DNA of 20,214 nucleotides, taken from the NCBI GenBank assembly GCA_040182905.1, contig JARQWU010000192.1:1-20214 (forward strand). Direction: 5' to 3'. Positions 1-8,554 of this stretch are shown piece after piece (position 1 is the first letter of the stretch; each line of letters opens with the position of its first letter). The notes below the pieces were generated by a model. It made no database searches. It was not told the DNA's origin and saw nothing but the letters and a program-made list of their open reading frames with translations. The translations under genes and the position numbers were made by a program. Origin of the DNA: Barthelona sp. PAP020 (taxonomy: Eukaryota; Metamonada: BaSk clade).

Positions 1-677
1 CAAGAATGTGAAACATTATCCATTGATAGCACTTTTAAAACAGTTTTTTACAAACATACAAAAGGAAATTTACTTTATAGAATTGGAAAAACGAGCGAAG
101 TAAAAAAATATTACAGATTATTTGTTGAGTTAGATGGAGACAAGTCTTGTGAAATAAAATTTTCATTTGATTTTGGTGAAATAATGACATATACAATACC
201 TGATGATAATGAATTGATTCAAAAATTTCAAATTGAGGGTAATACCACTAAAACTGTGAATGTTGATGATTCATTGGTTTTATTCAAATCTAATACTCCC
301 AATAATGACAAAATTGTGAATGAAATTAGTGTCTTTCAAGAAACTAATGTTTCTAAATTTTCTCATCAACATAATTTCCTTTTAATTGGGTTAATTTTTT
401 TAATTTTTTTAATTGTGTCCATTTTCATTGGAATAAAGTCACATTCTATCCTTCGTTTTAACCTGTCCAAACAATCCCTCAAATTGGTGAGTAATGATTA
501 TATTCTTGTGTAAATTCTTTTTCTTTTCTTTTTTTTTTGATTTGTATGTGAAATTTTTATAACATTCAGGCCTTAAATGATAAATTACAAATTAAAGAGG
601 GAAATTTAATTCTCTTAAAAATGAATGGTAAAGCACTGAATTTCGATAATCTTCAAAATATTTATTTTTTGGATTAA
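1..677 (+). CDS. C-terminal part of a single-pass membrane protein (5' partial, two exons)
   Basis: The frame is open from the first base, so the gene begins outside the window. Exon 1 in the window is 1-486 and the last exon is 570-677, joined across an 83-nt intron in phase 0. Together they give 197 residues. Without splicing the frame would run 8 codons further, to a stop at 511-513; splicing replaces these with 35 new residues ending at the TAA at 675-677. Visible parts are a hydrophilic region with one N-glycosylation sequon (NTT, near 240), a strongly hydrophobic segment rich in Leu, Ile and Phe at about 376-440 that looks like one transmembrane helix, and a tail of about 50 residues that is presumably cytosolic. 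I do not recognise the family. The orientation (N-terminal side outside) is inferred. The next gene begins only 7 bases after the stop. Confidence 0.6.
487..569 (+). other. Spliceosomal intron, 83 nt, in the partial membrane-protein gene
   Basis: The donor is GTGAGT and the acceptor is TTCAG. A branch-point-like ATAAC lies a few bases from the 3' end (TATAACATTCAG), preceded by a T-rich tract. It falls between codons (phase 0), and both flanking frames are open. The last ten bases are identical to those of the intron at 6275-6315, which supports both calls. Confidence 0.65.
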
Positions 678-684
678 AAACGAA

Positions 685-3600
685 ATGCAAGAGTTAGAAA
701 GTACAACGAGTATACATTTATCGTCTTCAAACAAATTAGAATTGAAGAACCTCATACGAAGTGGTATAGATAACACTGAAATTGACAATACAAAGAAAAT
801 TACAGAGTTCGATGATTTTATAGAGTTTAGAGAACAGTTATTGGAACATTTTGATCATGAACCAGATCTATCAGTGTTAAACAAGTTATTAGAATTATTC
901 AAAGTTCCAATAAACATCAATTTACAAGATAAATTGGAACAAACTCTTGATTTTTTATATTTAAATTGTGAAAACTTGAATTTTTTAATGAAGGGTTCAA
1001 CCAACCATATTATGAAACAGTTAAAGGAGCAATCAAAAGTAAGCTTAACAAGACTAACCATTGTTACCGATAAAAAGGAAAAGAAATTTAATTATGAATA
1101 TTTTTATGGGGAACCAGAATCTGAATCAAAGGTTTCATTATTATCACATGAATTAATGGACGAATATGATCGAAATGAGTTTAGAGAAGATATGTTGTTG
1201 TCATTTGAAGAAGAAATTGAAACTTTGAAGTTGATTTATGGAGATACGGAAGTTTTCCCCAATGTTGTTGATACTGAAAAGCATTTCGAAATAAATTTTC
1301 GTTTTGAAACTCCCAATTTACATGATGATCATGTCAATTTAACTGTTCAAATATTAAGACCTGTGAAAAATGAGAGTTGTTATCCTGAAGAAGCTCCAAC
1401 CTTTGTGATATTATCTGATAAAATTACAGCTATTATTCGCCTGGTGATGCATAAAAAATTGTTAGAAATCTGTCAAAATAACGTTCCTTCAGTACATTTG
1501 CAGATTTTTTTTGAAGAAATTAATGAATCAATGTTAGAAGAATGTGGTTTCTATTTTGGTATTGATAAAAATGCCATTGCTGAATCCTTTCAAAAAGAAA
1601 AAAAAAAAAGAAACATCAGTCGAAAAAAGGAAAATGGAAAAAAGAAATCTAAAAGTATTTTAGCAAAAGAAGAGAGAATTCGAAGGTTAAATGAAGAATT
1701 AAACAGTCAAGAAAAGAATAAGAATTCAAATAATCAATCCCAGAAAAATTTGATTGAAATTACTGAATCTGACGCCATGAAAAGTCAACAAGAAGCTTTT
1801 GAGTCCATTGAAGAATCATTGAAAACTGAAATATCTTCTATTAGTCAGATGAAAGGATTTCTTGATGATAAAACCAAAGATCAAACTTTAATTGATGATG
1901 TTAGATTAGCTTTCATAAATAAAAATGCTCAAAAATCAAAAAAAATGAAAAATGAGTTACTTTCAAAGATGGAAACAAAAGAATATTTGAAATTTTTAAA
2001 CCATCGTTCAAATTTACCAGTATTTCAGCATAGAGATGAAATAATGAATGCTATTAACAATAATCAAGTTACACTAATTTTTGGTCAAACTGGCAGTGGA
2101 AAAACATCACAAATTGGTTCATTTATTCTTGATGATTTTATTATGAGAGAAAAAGGCACTGAAGTATCAATAATATGTACTCAACCAAGAAGAATTGCTG
2201 CAATGAGTATTGCTGAACGAGTGAGTAATGAGAGAAATGATATTTTAGGGGATTTGATTGGTTATCAAGTGAGATTAGACAAAAAAGTAAGCAATAGAAC
2301 TCGATTGTTATTCTGTACCACAGGTATTTTATTAAGAAAGCTGTTGTTAGACAAAGAAATAAAACAATGTTCCCATCTGATCATAGATGAAGTACACGAA
2401 CGTTCTGTTGATACAGATTTTTTATTAATAATTTTGAAAGAATTAATAGAAATTCGCAAGGATATAAAGATTATTTTGATGAGTGCCACTTTGAACACTG
2501 AAACTTTTAGTGAGTATTTTGACACCAACACTATTGTGAATGTACCCGGAAGAACTTTTCCTGTTGAGGAATTCTATTTAGAAGATATTTTTGATGAATT
2601 AGATTTTAATCCTGGTTCATTTGGTGGGTTATTGGATTCTCAATTTAATTTTTCCGATGATGTTACAGGACAAGATACTTTTAACGAAATGAAAGAAGAA
2701 AAGCAATTGCTTAAAGAGTATCCAAATTTAGAGTTGGATTTAATTCAAAGAATCCTGTTATGGAGTCGGAAAATCAATGACGTTTGGTATTATTTAATAA
2801 TTGAGTTGATAAAGGAAATTGATGAATTGTATCCAGATTTGACAGGATCCATTTTAATATTCTTACCCGGAGTTTATGAGATTACTTCAATGATTGAGAA
2901 ATTAAAAGAAGTTGAACAAAGTCTAAATTTAAAAATATTACCTTTGCATTCAAATTTGCAAACTTTTGAACAAAACTTAGTTTTTAAATCATTTGAAAAC
3001 AAAAGGAAAGTTGTTGTTTCAACAAATATTGCTGAAAGTTCAATTACAGTTTCTGATATTAGATTTGTTATTGATTCTGGACGAATGAAGCAACTTCAAT
3101 ACAATCCTTCAACAAACACACCTCAGTTGAAAGAGGTTCAAACATCAAGAGCCAATTCAAAGCAAAGAAGAGGTAGAGCTGGCAGAGTTCAAGATGGCAT
3201 TTGTTTCTTTCTATTTACCAGAAAAACTTTTGAAACTATGAGAAATTTTGATTCACCTGAAATGGTAAGAACTCCATTAGAAAGTCTGATTTTACAAATT
3301 AAAAGTTTAGGTTTTGAAAACTGTGTTTCCTTTTTGTCCAAGGCTTTAAACCCTCCTCCTTTAAAAAATATTGTGTATGCTATTAAATATTTGACTGAAA
3401 TTGGTGCTTTGAAAGGTACAATATTTCCAATGAAAAATTTGAAAAACATTGAAGAAAATGAAATAAGTGATGGGGTTATTACTCCTTTGGGAAAACTATT
3501 AAGTCAATTACCAGTCAGTGTTGGCATTGGAAAATTAATTGTCTTTGGAACAATCTTTCAATGTTTGGATGCCGCTTTAATTATTGCTACTTCAATGGAA

Positions 3601-4404
3601 GTTAAAAACCCTTTTATATTCAGAGAAGATCAAAATCCTGTAAACTTAGTTGGAAGTAAATTTTTTAGCAATTCATCTGATCAATTGACTTATTACAGTG
3701 TATTCAATGAATTCAGGAGAAATTTCAAAATTTCAAAAGCAAAAGCTTTCAATTGGGCCAGATCTAATTTCTTAAATCCCAATACTTTGTACCAAATTTA
3801 TAAGCATGCTAAACAATTTTACACAATTTTATTGGATAATAAATTGATTCATGGGAAAAGAAATATTAAAATTTTCGAAACATTTGGGTCAACTTCTGAT
3901 AATTTGAACTCATGCGATTACTCAATTATCAAGGGTGTTATTTGTGCTGGTTTATATCCTTCTTATGCACGAGTATTCTTTGATAAATCGAGTAAAAACA
4001 TACAATCCCAAAGAATTCTTTTTGCTAGAAATGGACAAAGAGTCTATTTACATCAGTCTTCCTTTTTAAACCATGGTATTGGATTTGATAATTATTCTTG
4101 TTGTGTTTATCATTCCAAAATGAAAACTCACAGAACAACAATCAGGGATGTTACAGCTGTTTCTCCCTTTTCTATTTTGTTATTAGGAACAAGTGATTTA
4201 ACATTAGAACGAGAGAATTCAAGCATTTTTATAAATAAAGAATTAAGATATACTTTTGAGTCACCAACTGTTGCTGTTTATATTTCCAAATTAAAAGAAT
4301 CTTTGGATATCGTTATAGATTGTTGGTTAAATGGCATTCGTAATGAAGAAATTAATTCAAAAGTTTTAACTGTTGTTGCTGGACTCATGAAAATTAATAA
4401 ATGA
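685..4404 (+). CDS. DHX57: RWD-domain DEAH-box (DEVH) RNA helicase, DHX57-like
   Basis: A 1239-residue ATP-dependent RNA helicase of superfamily 2, DEAH/RHA group. Motif I GQTGSGKT is at residues 467-474, motif II DEVH at 568-571, motif III SAT at 600-602 and motif VI QRRGRAGR at 827-834. A winged-helix/HA2 region follows, and then the C-terminal OB-fold seen in this group (about 1095-1190). Before the helicase core lies an RWD-like domain (about residues 165-290, beginning with the typical EEIETLK...YGD) and a Lys-rich linker at about 297-350. RWD plus DEAH is the architecture of animal DHX57 and yeast YLR419W. I see no CCCH zinc finger of the animal type in the first 160 residues. The ATG at 685 is used because the frame upstream has no other Met before a stop at 637. 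The members are thought to act in RNA or ribosome remodelling; the exact role here is inferred only from the family. DHX29-type helicases are the nearest alternative. Confidence 0.92.
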   Translation: MQELESTTSIHLSSSNKLELKNLIRSGIDNTEIDNTKKITEFDDFIEFREQLLEHFDHEPDLSVLNKLLELFKVPININLQDKLEQTLDFLYLNCENLNFLMKGSTNHIMKQLKEQSKVSLTRLTIVTDKKEKKFNYEYFYGEPESESKVSLLSHELMDEYDRNEFREDMLLSFEEEIETLKLIYGDTEVFPNVVDTEKHFEINFRFETPNLHDDHVNLTVQILRPVKNESCYPEEAPTFVILSDKITAIIRLVMHKKLLEICQNNVPSVHLQIFFEEINESMLEECGFYFGIDKNAIAESFQKEKKKRNISRKKENGKKKSKSILAKEERIRRLNEELNSQEKNKNSNNQSQKNLIEITESDAMKSQQEAFESIEESLKTEISSISQMKGFLDDKTKDQTLIDDVRLAFINKNAQKSKKMKNELLSKMETKEYLKFLNHRSNLPVFQHRDEIMNAINNNQVTLIFGQTGSGKTSQIGSFILDDFIMREKGTEVSIICTQPRRIAAMSIAERVSNERNDILGDLIGYQVRLDKKVSNRTRLLFCTTGILLRKLLLDKEIKQCSHLIIDEVHERSVDTDFLLIILKELIEIRKDIKIILMSATLNTETFSEYFDTNTIVNVPGRTFPVEEFYLEDIFDELDFNPGSFGGLLDSQFNFSDDVTGQDTFNEMKEEKQLLKEYPNLELDLIQRILLWSRKINDVWYYLIIELIKEIDELYPDLTGSILIFLPGVYEITSMIEKLKEVEQSLNLKILPLHSNLQTFEQNLVFKSFENKRKVVVSTNIAESSITVSDIRFVIDSGRMKQLQYNPSTNTPQLKEVQTSRANSKQRRGRAGRVQDGICFFLFTRKTFETMRNFDSPEMVRTPLESLILQIKSLGFENCVSFLSKALNPPPLKNIVYAIKYLTEIGALKGTIFPMKNLKNIEENEISDGVITPLGKLLSQLPVSVGIGKLIVFGTIFQCLDAALIIATSMEVKNPFIFREDQNPVNLVGSKFFSNSSDQLTYYSVFNEFRRNFKISKAKAFNWARSNFLNPNTLYQIYKHAKQFYTILLDNKLIHGKRNIKIFETFGSTSDNLNSCDYSIIKGVICAGLYPSYARVFFDKSSKNIQSQRILFARNGQRVYLHQSSFLNHGIGFDNYSCCVYHSKMKTHRTTIRDVTAVSPFSILLLGTSDLTLERENSSIFINKELRYTFESPTVAVYISKLKESLDIVIDCWLNGIRNEEINSKVLTVVAGLMKINK

Positions 4405-4707
4405 AGTTAAAATTCGCGGTTGATTTACATTCAAGAATAAATTGTCTAATTTCCTTTTTTTTTTCTCAAACTTCAAGTCCTTGTTAAAAAGTTATGTAAA
4501 AGACTAAAAAAGCAAATATTGAAAGAGAAATTTCTTTGGTTTTCAGGTTTGCAAAAGATTCTTTGATTAGAACTCTCCTTTTCAGTTTATAATTGATTTA
4601 TTAATCATAAACAAATGCAATTCACAATTTTATCAAATATCTTATGGTGAGAAGCAAACAAAAAAGAGAAGAAATATTTGTACAATTCCTTTGATTTAAT
4701 TATAACA
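4405..4707 (+). other. Intergenic spacer, 303 nt
   Basis: It holds an AATAAA poly(A) signal at 4436-4441, about 32 bases after the helicase stop, then T-rich and A-rich DNA leading to the cysteine-synthase-like gene. A T-rich stretch ending TTTTCAG near 4546 could be a 3' splice site of a 5'-UTR intron, but no partner donor is convincing. No gene is seen. Confidence 0.5.
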
Positions 4708-5733
4708 ATGTCAAATTTCAATGAAACTTCACTAAAAACTCATGAAAATGCATTAATTGCAAATAATATCAGTGAATTGGTCAAATATCCGTCACCAATG
4801 ATGTATTTAAACCGTTATTGTCCTAATTTGAATACTCGAGTTGTTTTGAAGTTAGATTATATGCAACCATCTTTAACAATGAAAGATTTGGTGGTTAATG
4901 AAATGATTCATGAAAAGGAATCAACTGGAGAATTAAGACCAGGAGTGCATACATTAGTTGAAGCAACTGCTGGAAGTACCGGTGTTTCTATTGTTTGCAT
5001 GGCAGCTGCTCAAGGATACAAGTCTTTGATTGTTATGCCTGATTCAACCCCTCTTGAACATATTGCACTGTTGGTATATTATGGTGGAGATGTTGAATTA
5101 ACACCTGGAATATTAGGCATGCAAGGAGCTATTGACCGAGCAAATAAGTTGGTTGAAGAAGAAGAAAATTATGTGATGTTAAATCAATTTGAAAACGCAG
5201 GAAACCCTTTGGCCCATTATAAATATACAGGTCCTCAAATATGGGAAGTATGTGGAAACACTTTAGCTGCTTTTGTTGCGGGTTCTGGAACCGGAGGAAC
5301 TATCAGTGGTGTGGGAAAATTTTTGAAAGAGAAAAACAAAAATATTTTAAATGTTGTTGTGGAACCTGCGGAAAGTCCTGTAATTTCGGGTGGACCTCCA
5401 GGAATTCATTTTATTCATGGTTTGGGACCATCTTTCGTGCCTGCAAACCTGCATTTAGAATATATTGATGAAGTTTTTCAAGTGACCTCTCATGATGCGA
5501 TTATTGTTGCCCGAGAAGTTGCCAAGACAGAGGGATTAGCTGTTTCTACTTCAGCAGGTGCAGTAATTCATGCAGCAATTTCAATCGCTCAGAGAATTAA
5601 CGATTCAAAAAAAGTTGTCGTCGCCTATGTTGCAGCCCATGCAGAAAGATTTATGTCAACCGAATTGTTTCACTCAGCAGTAATAAAGGCACAAAAATTA
5701 AAAGCTGAAGCTGCTGAAGAAAGTCTAATTTAA
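4708..5733 (+). CDS. Cysteine-synthase-like PLP-dependent enzyme (fold type II), divergent active site
   Basis: A 341-residue protein aligning along its length with O-acetylserine sulfhydrylase/cysteine synthase, slightly longer than the usual 310-320. The ATG at 4708 is chosen; the open frame upstream begins with TTG, not a usual eukaryotic start. The PLP lysine is conserved in MKD (Lys59). The phosphate-binding loop GSGTGGT (192-198) matches the family, as do TPG after the MPxxx segment, the NQF...GNP...Y.YTGPQIWE stretch, VEP.ESPV, and the G.GPSFVPANL segment. Three signatures differ: KDL where KDR is usual, TAGSTG (87-92) where TSGNTG binds substrate, and SAGA (282-285) where SSGA is usual. 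No transit peptide is evident, so it is probably cytosolic. It may make cysteine from O-acetylserine and sulfide, or use a different substrate; the changed loops leave this open. Cystathionine beta-synthase is less likely because there is no heme or CBS region. Confidence 0.88.
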   Translation: MSNFNETSLKTHENALIANNISELVKYPSPMMYLNRYCPNLNTRVVLKLDYMQPSLTMKDLVVNEMIHEKESTGELRPGVHTLVEATAGSTGVSIVCMAAAQGYKSLIVMPDSTPLEHIALLVYYGGDVELTPGILGMQGAIDRANKLVEEEENYVMLNQFENAGNPLAHYKYTGPQIWEVCGNTLAAFVAGSGTGGTISGVGKFLKEKNKNILNVVVEPAESPVISGGPPGIHFIHGLGPSFVPANLHLEYIDEVFQVTSHDAIIVAREVAKTEGLAVSTSAGAVIHAAISIAQRINDSKKVVVAYVAAHAERFMSTELFHSAVIKAQKLKAEAAEESLI

Positions 5734-6107
5734 TTATCTTTTTGTTTACATATTAAATTTGGACAAAAGAAATTGTTGATATTGGTCCATGTAAAATTGC
5801 AAGACAACTAACAACTTGTTCATTTGGATAAAAATAAGTTGAAATTCTAAAAAATTGTGTAAAGTAATAAATTTACTGTGTAATGTTGTAAATGCACTGC
5901 TTTTTTTGTGCTATTCTTTTTTTAGGTTGTGACACATTGTTCAATTGAATCGTTTTGAAAACAAAATCAGCTTCTTCAAAAAGACAGTAATGATTTTCAA
6001 AAGAACATTTGAAAAAAAAAAAAGATGAGGGAAAGAAAGTAAAAAAAAATAAAAAATCTCCTTTCATTTATTTACGTTTTTCAAAGAAATCAATCGTTTA
6101 ACCTTTT
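5734..6107. other. Intergenic spacer, 374 nt
   Basis: An AATAAA poly(A) signal lies at 5866-5871. A-rich and T-rich tracts follow (for example the A-run near 6013-6024), leading to the first exon of the CNNM-like gene at 6108. The 64-codon open frame on the minus strand (5873-6067) is low-complexity Phe/Ser/Lys and is not believable as a gene. Nothing else is seen. Confidence 0.5.
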
Positions 6108-7348
6108 ATGATTGAAATTTTTCTTTACGGATGTTTGTCTATTGGTGTATCTTTTCTTTGTTCATTAATTGAATCCGGTTTATTAAGTATTCCTTATTCC
6201 TATGTTGTTGGTCTTGCTGAACAAGGAGATGTTAATGGGATTAAAATGCGTCAATTAAAAGACAGTATCGACAGGTAATTTTCATTTGATTTTGATTTTT
6301 CAAACTAACATTCAGACCACTTGCTGCCATTCTCTCTTTAAATACTATTGCACATACTATTGGTGCATCTGGTGTTGGTGCTTCTACCTCCGTCTATTTT
6401 GGAGATGAATACGTAACAATAAGTTCAGGCGTTTTGACTTTGCTCATGTTAGTATTTTCTGAAATCATACCTAAAACGGTGGGTGCATCAAATTGTAAAA
6501 AACTTATAGGTTTCACTCAAGTCACCATCAAGATAATGATTTTTATCACTTTCCCATTGGTCTGGTTGTGTGAACTATTAGGTAAATTAATGGGAAACAG
6601 TGCTCATGGAGGTGTAGTTTCCAGAGATGAAGTAACTACTGTTGCTGATTTGGCAAAACAAGCTGGTGCCATCAATGCTATGGAATCTCAAGTCATTAAA
6701 TCTTTATTATTCTTAAAAGAAATGAAAGTTTCAAATGAAATGACTCCTCGTTCTGTGATTTTTACTCAACCTTCTGACCGTAAAATTAGATATTATCAGG
6801 AACATTCTGAAAAACAATTAATTTTCTCTCGCATTCCCATTATTGAAAATAATGACAGGGATTTAATTGTTGGATGGGTGCACAGAAATGATATTTTCCA
6901 AAAATTAAGAAGTGGTGATTTAGACGTTACTTTAAAAGAAATTTCCAAACCATTGCCTTCAGTGAAGGAAGAAGAAGACTTATTTAGCGTTTTTATTAAG
7001 TTCCTAAAGAATCAAACAGGAAAAACTAGACAAATGTTTTCTGTCTTGGATGAATATAATTGCACTGCCGGTGTTATCACCTTAGAAGATATCATTGAAA
7101 AAGTTTTTGGTGTTGAAATTGTCGATGAATATGACACAATTGTTGATTTAAACAAGATTGCCAGAGAAAAAACTCCCCGTGAAATTAGACAAACTATGTA
7201 TTTAGATCCTGCATTTGCTTCAAAACCCAGCATTCCAAATAAAGAAACTGAAGTTGAAAAAGATAGTGATATGATGAATGATACAGAATTTGTCATTGCT
7301 TCAAATGTTTCCAATACAGAAAGTTCTGACACTGTTGATGAAAACTAA
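6108..7348 (+). CDS. CNNM/CorC-type transporter: DUF21 membrane domain plus CBS pair (two exons)
   Basis: Exon 1 is 6108-6274 and exon 2 is 6316-7348, joined in phase 2 across an Arg codon (AG|A), giving 399 residues. Residues 1 to about 170 are the DUF21 (CNNM transmembrane) domain, with several hydrophobic helices, the segment PLAAILSLNTIAHTIGA, and VFSEIIPKTVGA at the membrane exit. About 200-345 is a CBS pair: MTPRSV...FSRIPII...GWVHRNDIF, then VLDEYNCTAGVITLEDIIEKVFG. The end of that module, EIVDEYDT, is typical of bacterial members. A Ser/Asp/Glu-rich tail follows; there is no CorC_HlyC or cyclic-nucleotide-binding-like domain. The family is linked to Mg2+ (or Na+) transport at membranes. 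Starting only from the longest unspliced frame would lose the first membrane helices. The N-terminal helix and the PLAAIL...AHT segment look more like the bacterial branch than animal CNNM, from memory of the family. Confidence 0.88.
6275..6315 (+). other. Very short spliceosomal intron, 41 nt, in the CNNM-like gene
   Basis: The donor is GTAATT. The end CAAACTAACATTCAG contains the classical branch-point motif CTAAC followed closely by the CAG acceptor. Removing it joins two halves of one DUF21 domain in frame (exon phase 2, Arg codon restored). Without removal the N-terminal half would be lost. Its last ten bases equal those of the intron at 487-569. Confidence 0.85.
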
Positions 7349-7577
7349 TTTTTGTCTTTTTTGTTGTCAAATAATTTTATTTGACGTATAAATTATTTCT
7401 TTTTTATTTGTGCCTCAATCAATGTAGTTTTGATGTTTATTTTTTTAACAAAAAGTAGATTGACAAAGACTACTGCAATAACAAAAATTTCAACAACTGA
7501 ATGCATTCAAAAATGTGAAAATCAGTGCAAAGAATTTTTTTCTTTTCAATTGTTCAAGATAATAACCAATTTTTTCA

Positions 7578-8474
7578 ATGAACACTATTTTATTTCGACA
7601 CAAAATATTATCTGAATATCAATATCAAGGAATAGATGAAATATATGTTGAAGAAAGAGAATCATTGATCAATCCCATTAATATTTCGTTAGATAATGTT
7701 AAACATATCAATAATGAACCAATACCCGAATTAAACACCAGATATGACAATAAATCAAAGCAACATTTGTTAGTTCAATCAATAGCTGGATTCAACCCAA
7801 ATATTGAACATTCTGATTATCAAATTTTATCGTTTAGATATTATTTAAATGTGATAGGCAATACATTGTATGATAAAAAAGAAAAATGGAGTTTTGAAAT
7901 TTACAAACCCAATGATAATGATGTTATAATTTTTGGTGACCATGGTGAATGTTTTGAAAATAGTTTCAAAAATGAAACAATGGTCAAATGTATGAGAATT
8001 GGACGATGGTTTGAAGAATTACTTACTGGAATTAACTTTATGAATGATAAACATCAAGAATGTTTTGAAAGGATTAAAGTTAATATTGGTGGAGTTATAT
8101 GTAAACTTGTCTGTGAAATAGATGGTATTAATGAAAACGGGGAATTGGTTGAAATAAAAACTTCAAAATTACCAAAAAATTATAAATTTGACAGTTTTTA
8201 TGGAAAAAAGTTGAGAAAAACATGGTTGCAATGTAGTTTAGGGGGAGTAGAAAACGTTGTTTATGGATTTCATGATATGAAACTGCTTCGGAAAATTGAA
8301 ATGTATAGAACTTGTGATTTACCAGATATATCTGATAATCGATGGGATCCACAATGTATTACTGAATTCATCAAAACAATTTTAAACAAAATAGTTGAAA
8401 CTTGCCCTTCAAAACAAAAATGCAAGTTGATTTTCGAACCAATGACAGAAGAAATTGTTTTTATTTTGTTGTAA
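7578..8474 (+). CDS. DXO: RAI1/DXO (Dom3Z) family mRNA 5'-end decapping/quality-control nuclease
   Basis: A 298-residue protein with the conserved sites of the RAI1/DXO family in order: GRWFE (142-146) as motif II, EID (180-182) as motif III, EIK (192-194) as motif IV, the Lys...Gln helix KLRKTWLQCSLGGV around Gln218, and GFHD shortly after. The C-terminal stretch with LPDIS...WDP also fits the family. These acidic residues coordinate the metal ions in known structures. Members remove incomplete or NAD-type caps and degrade the RNA; RAI1 also partners the nuclear exonuclease Rat1/Xrn2. At 298 residues it is shorter than human DXO or yeast Rai1, mainly at the N-terminus. The ATG at 7578 is the first Met after an in-frame stop at 7560. 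An AATAAA signal is at 8501-8506. Whether it is a DXO-like nuclease or a RAI1-like partner cannot be told from the sequence. Confidence 0.87.
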   Translation: MNTILFRHKILSEYQYQGIDEIYVEERESLINPINISLDNVKHINNEPIPELNTRYDNKSKQHLLVQSIAGFNPNIEHSDYQILSFRYYLNVIGNTLYDKKEKWSFEIYKPNDNDVIIFGDHGECFENSFKNETMVKCMRIGRWFEELLTGINFMNDKHQECFERIKVNIGGVICKLVCEIDGINENGELVEIKTSKLPKNYKFDSFYGKKLRKTWLQCSLGGVENVVYGFHDMKLLRKIEMYRTCDLPDISDNRWDPQCITEFIKTILNKIVETCPSKQKCKLIFEPMTEEIVFILL

Positions 8475-8500
8475 ATTTTTTGTTGGTTTTTTCTTGTAAT

Positions 8501-8506
8501 AATAAA
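8501..8506 (+). terminator. AATAAA poly(A) signal of the DXO/RAI1 gene
   Basis: A canonical hexamer 27 bases after the stop codon. Other genes in the window have similarly placed copies (4436, 5866, 14993, 19426). Confidence 0.5.
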
Positions 8507-8554
8507 ACACGAACTTTACAACTCTATGGTTTGGGAGAAAAGAATCAACCCATG

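Noticed and set aside
4678-4707. Upstream TTG as start of the cysteine-synthase-like gene
   Set aside because: TTG is not a usual eukaryotic nuclear start; the ATG at 4708 is in frame and leaves a full-length enzyme.
5873-6067. 64-residue minus-strand frame in the spacer after the cysteine-synthase-like gene
   Set aside because: Phe/Lys/Ser low complexity from A/T runs; overlaps the poly(A) region of the upstream gene.
6434-7348. A 304-residue single-exon CNNM gene beginning at TTG
   Set aside because: It would begin in the middle of the DUF21 membrane domain. Exon 1 and the 41-nt intron supply the missing N-terminus from an ATG in frame.
7430-7615. 61-residue plus-strand frame before the DXO gene
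   Set aside because: No recognisable content, overlaps the DXO start in another frame, and looks like leader sequence.
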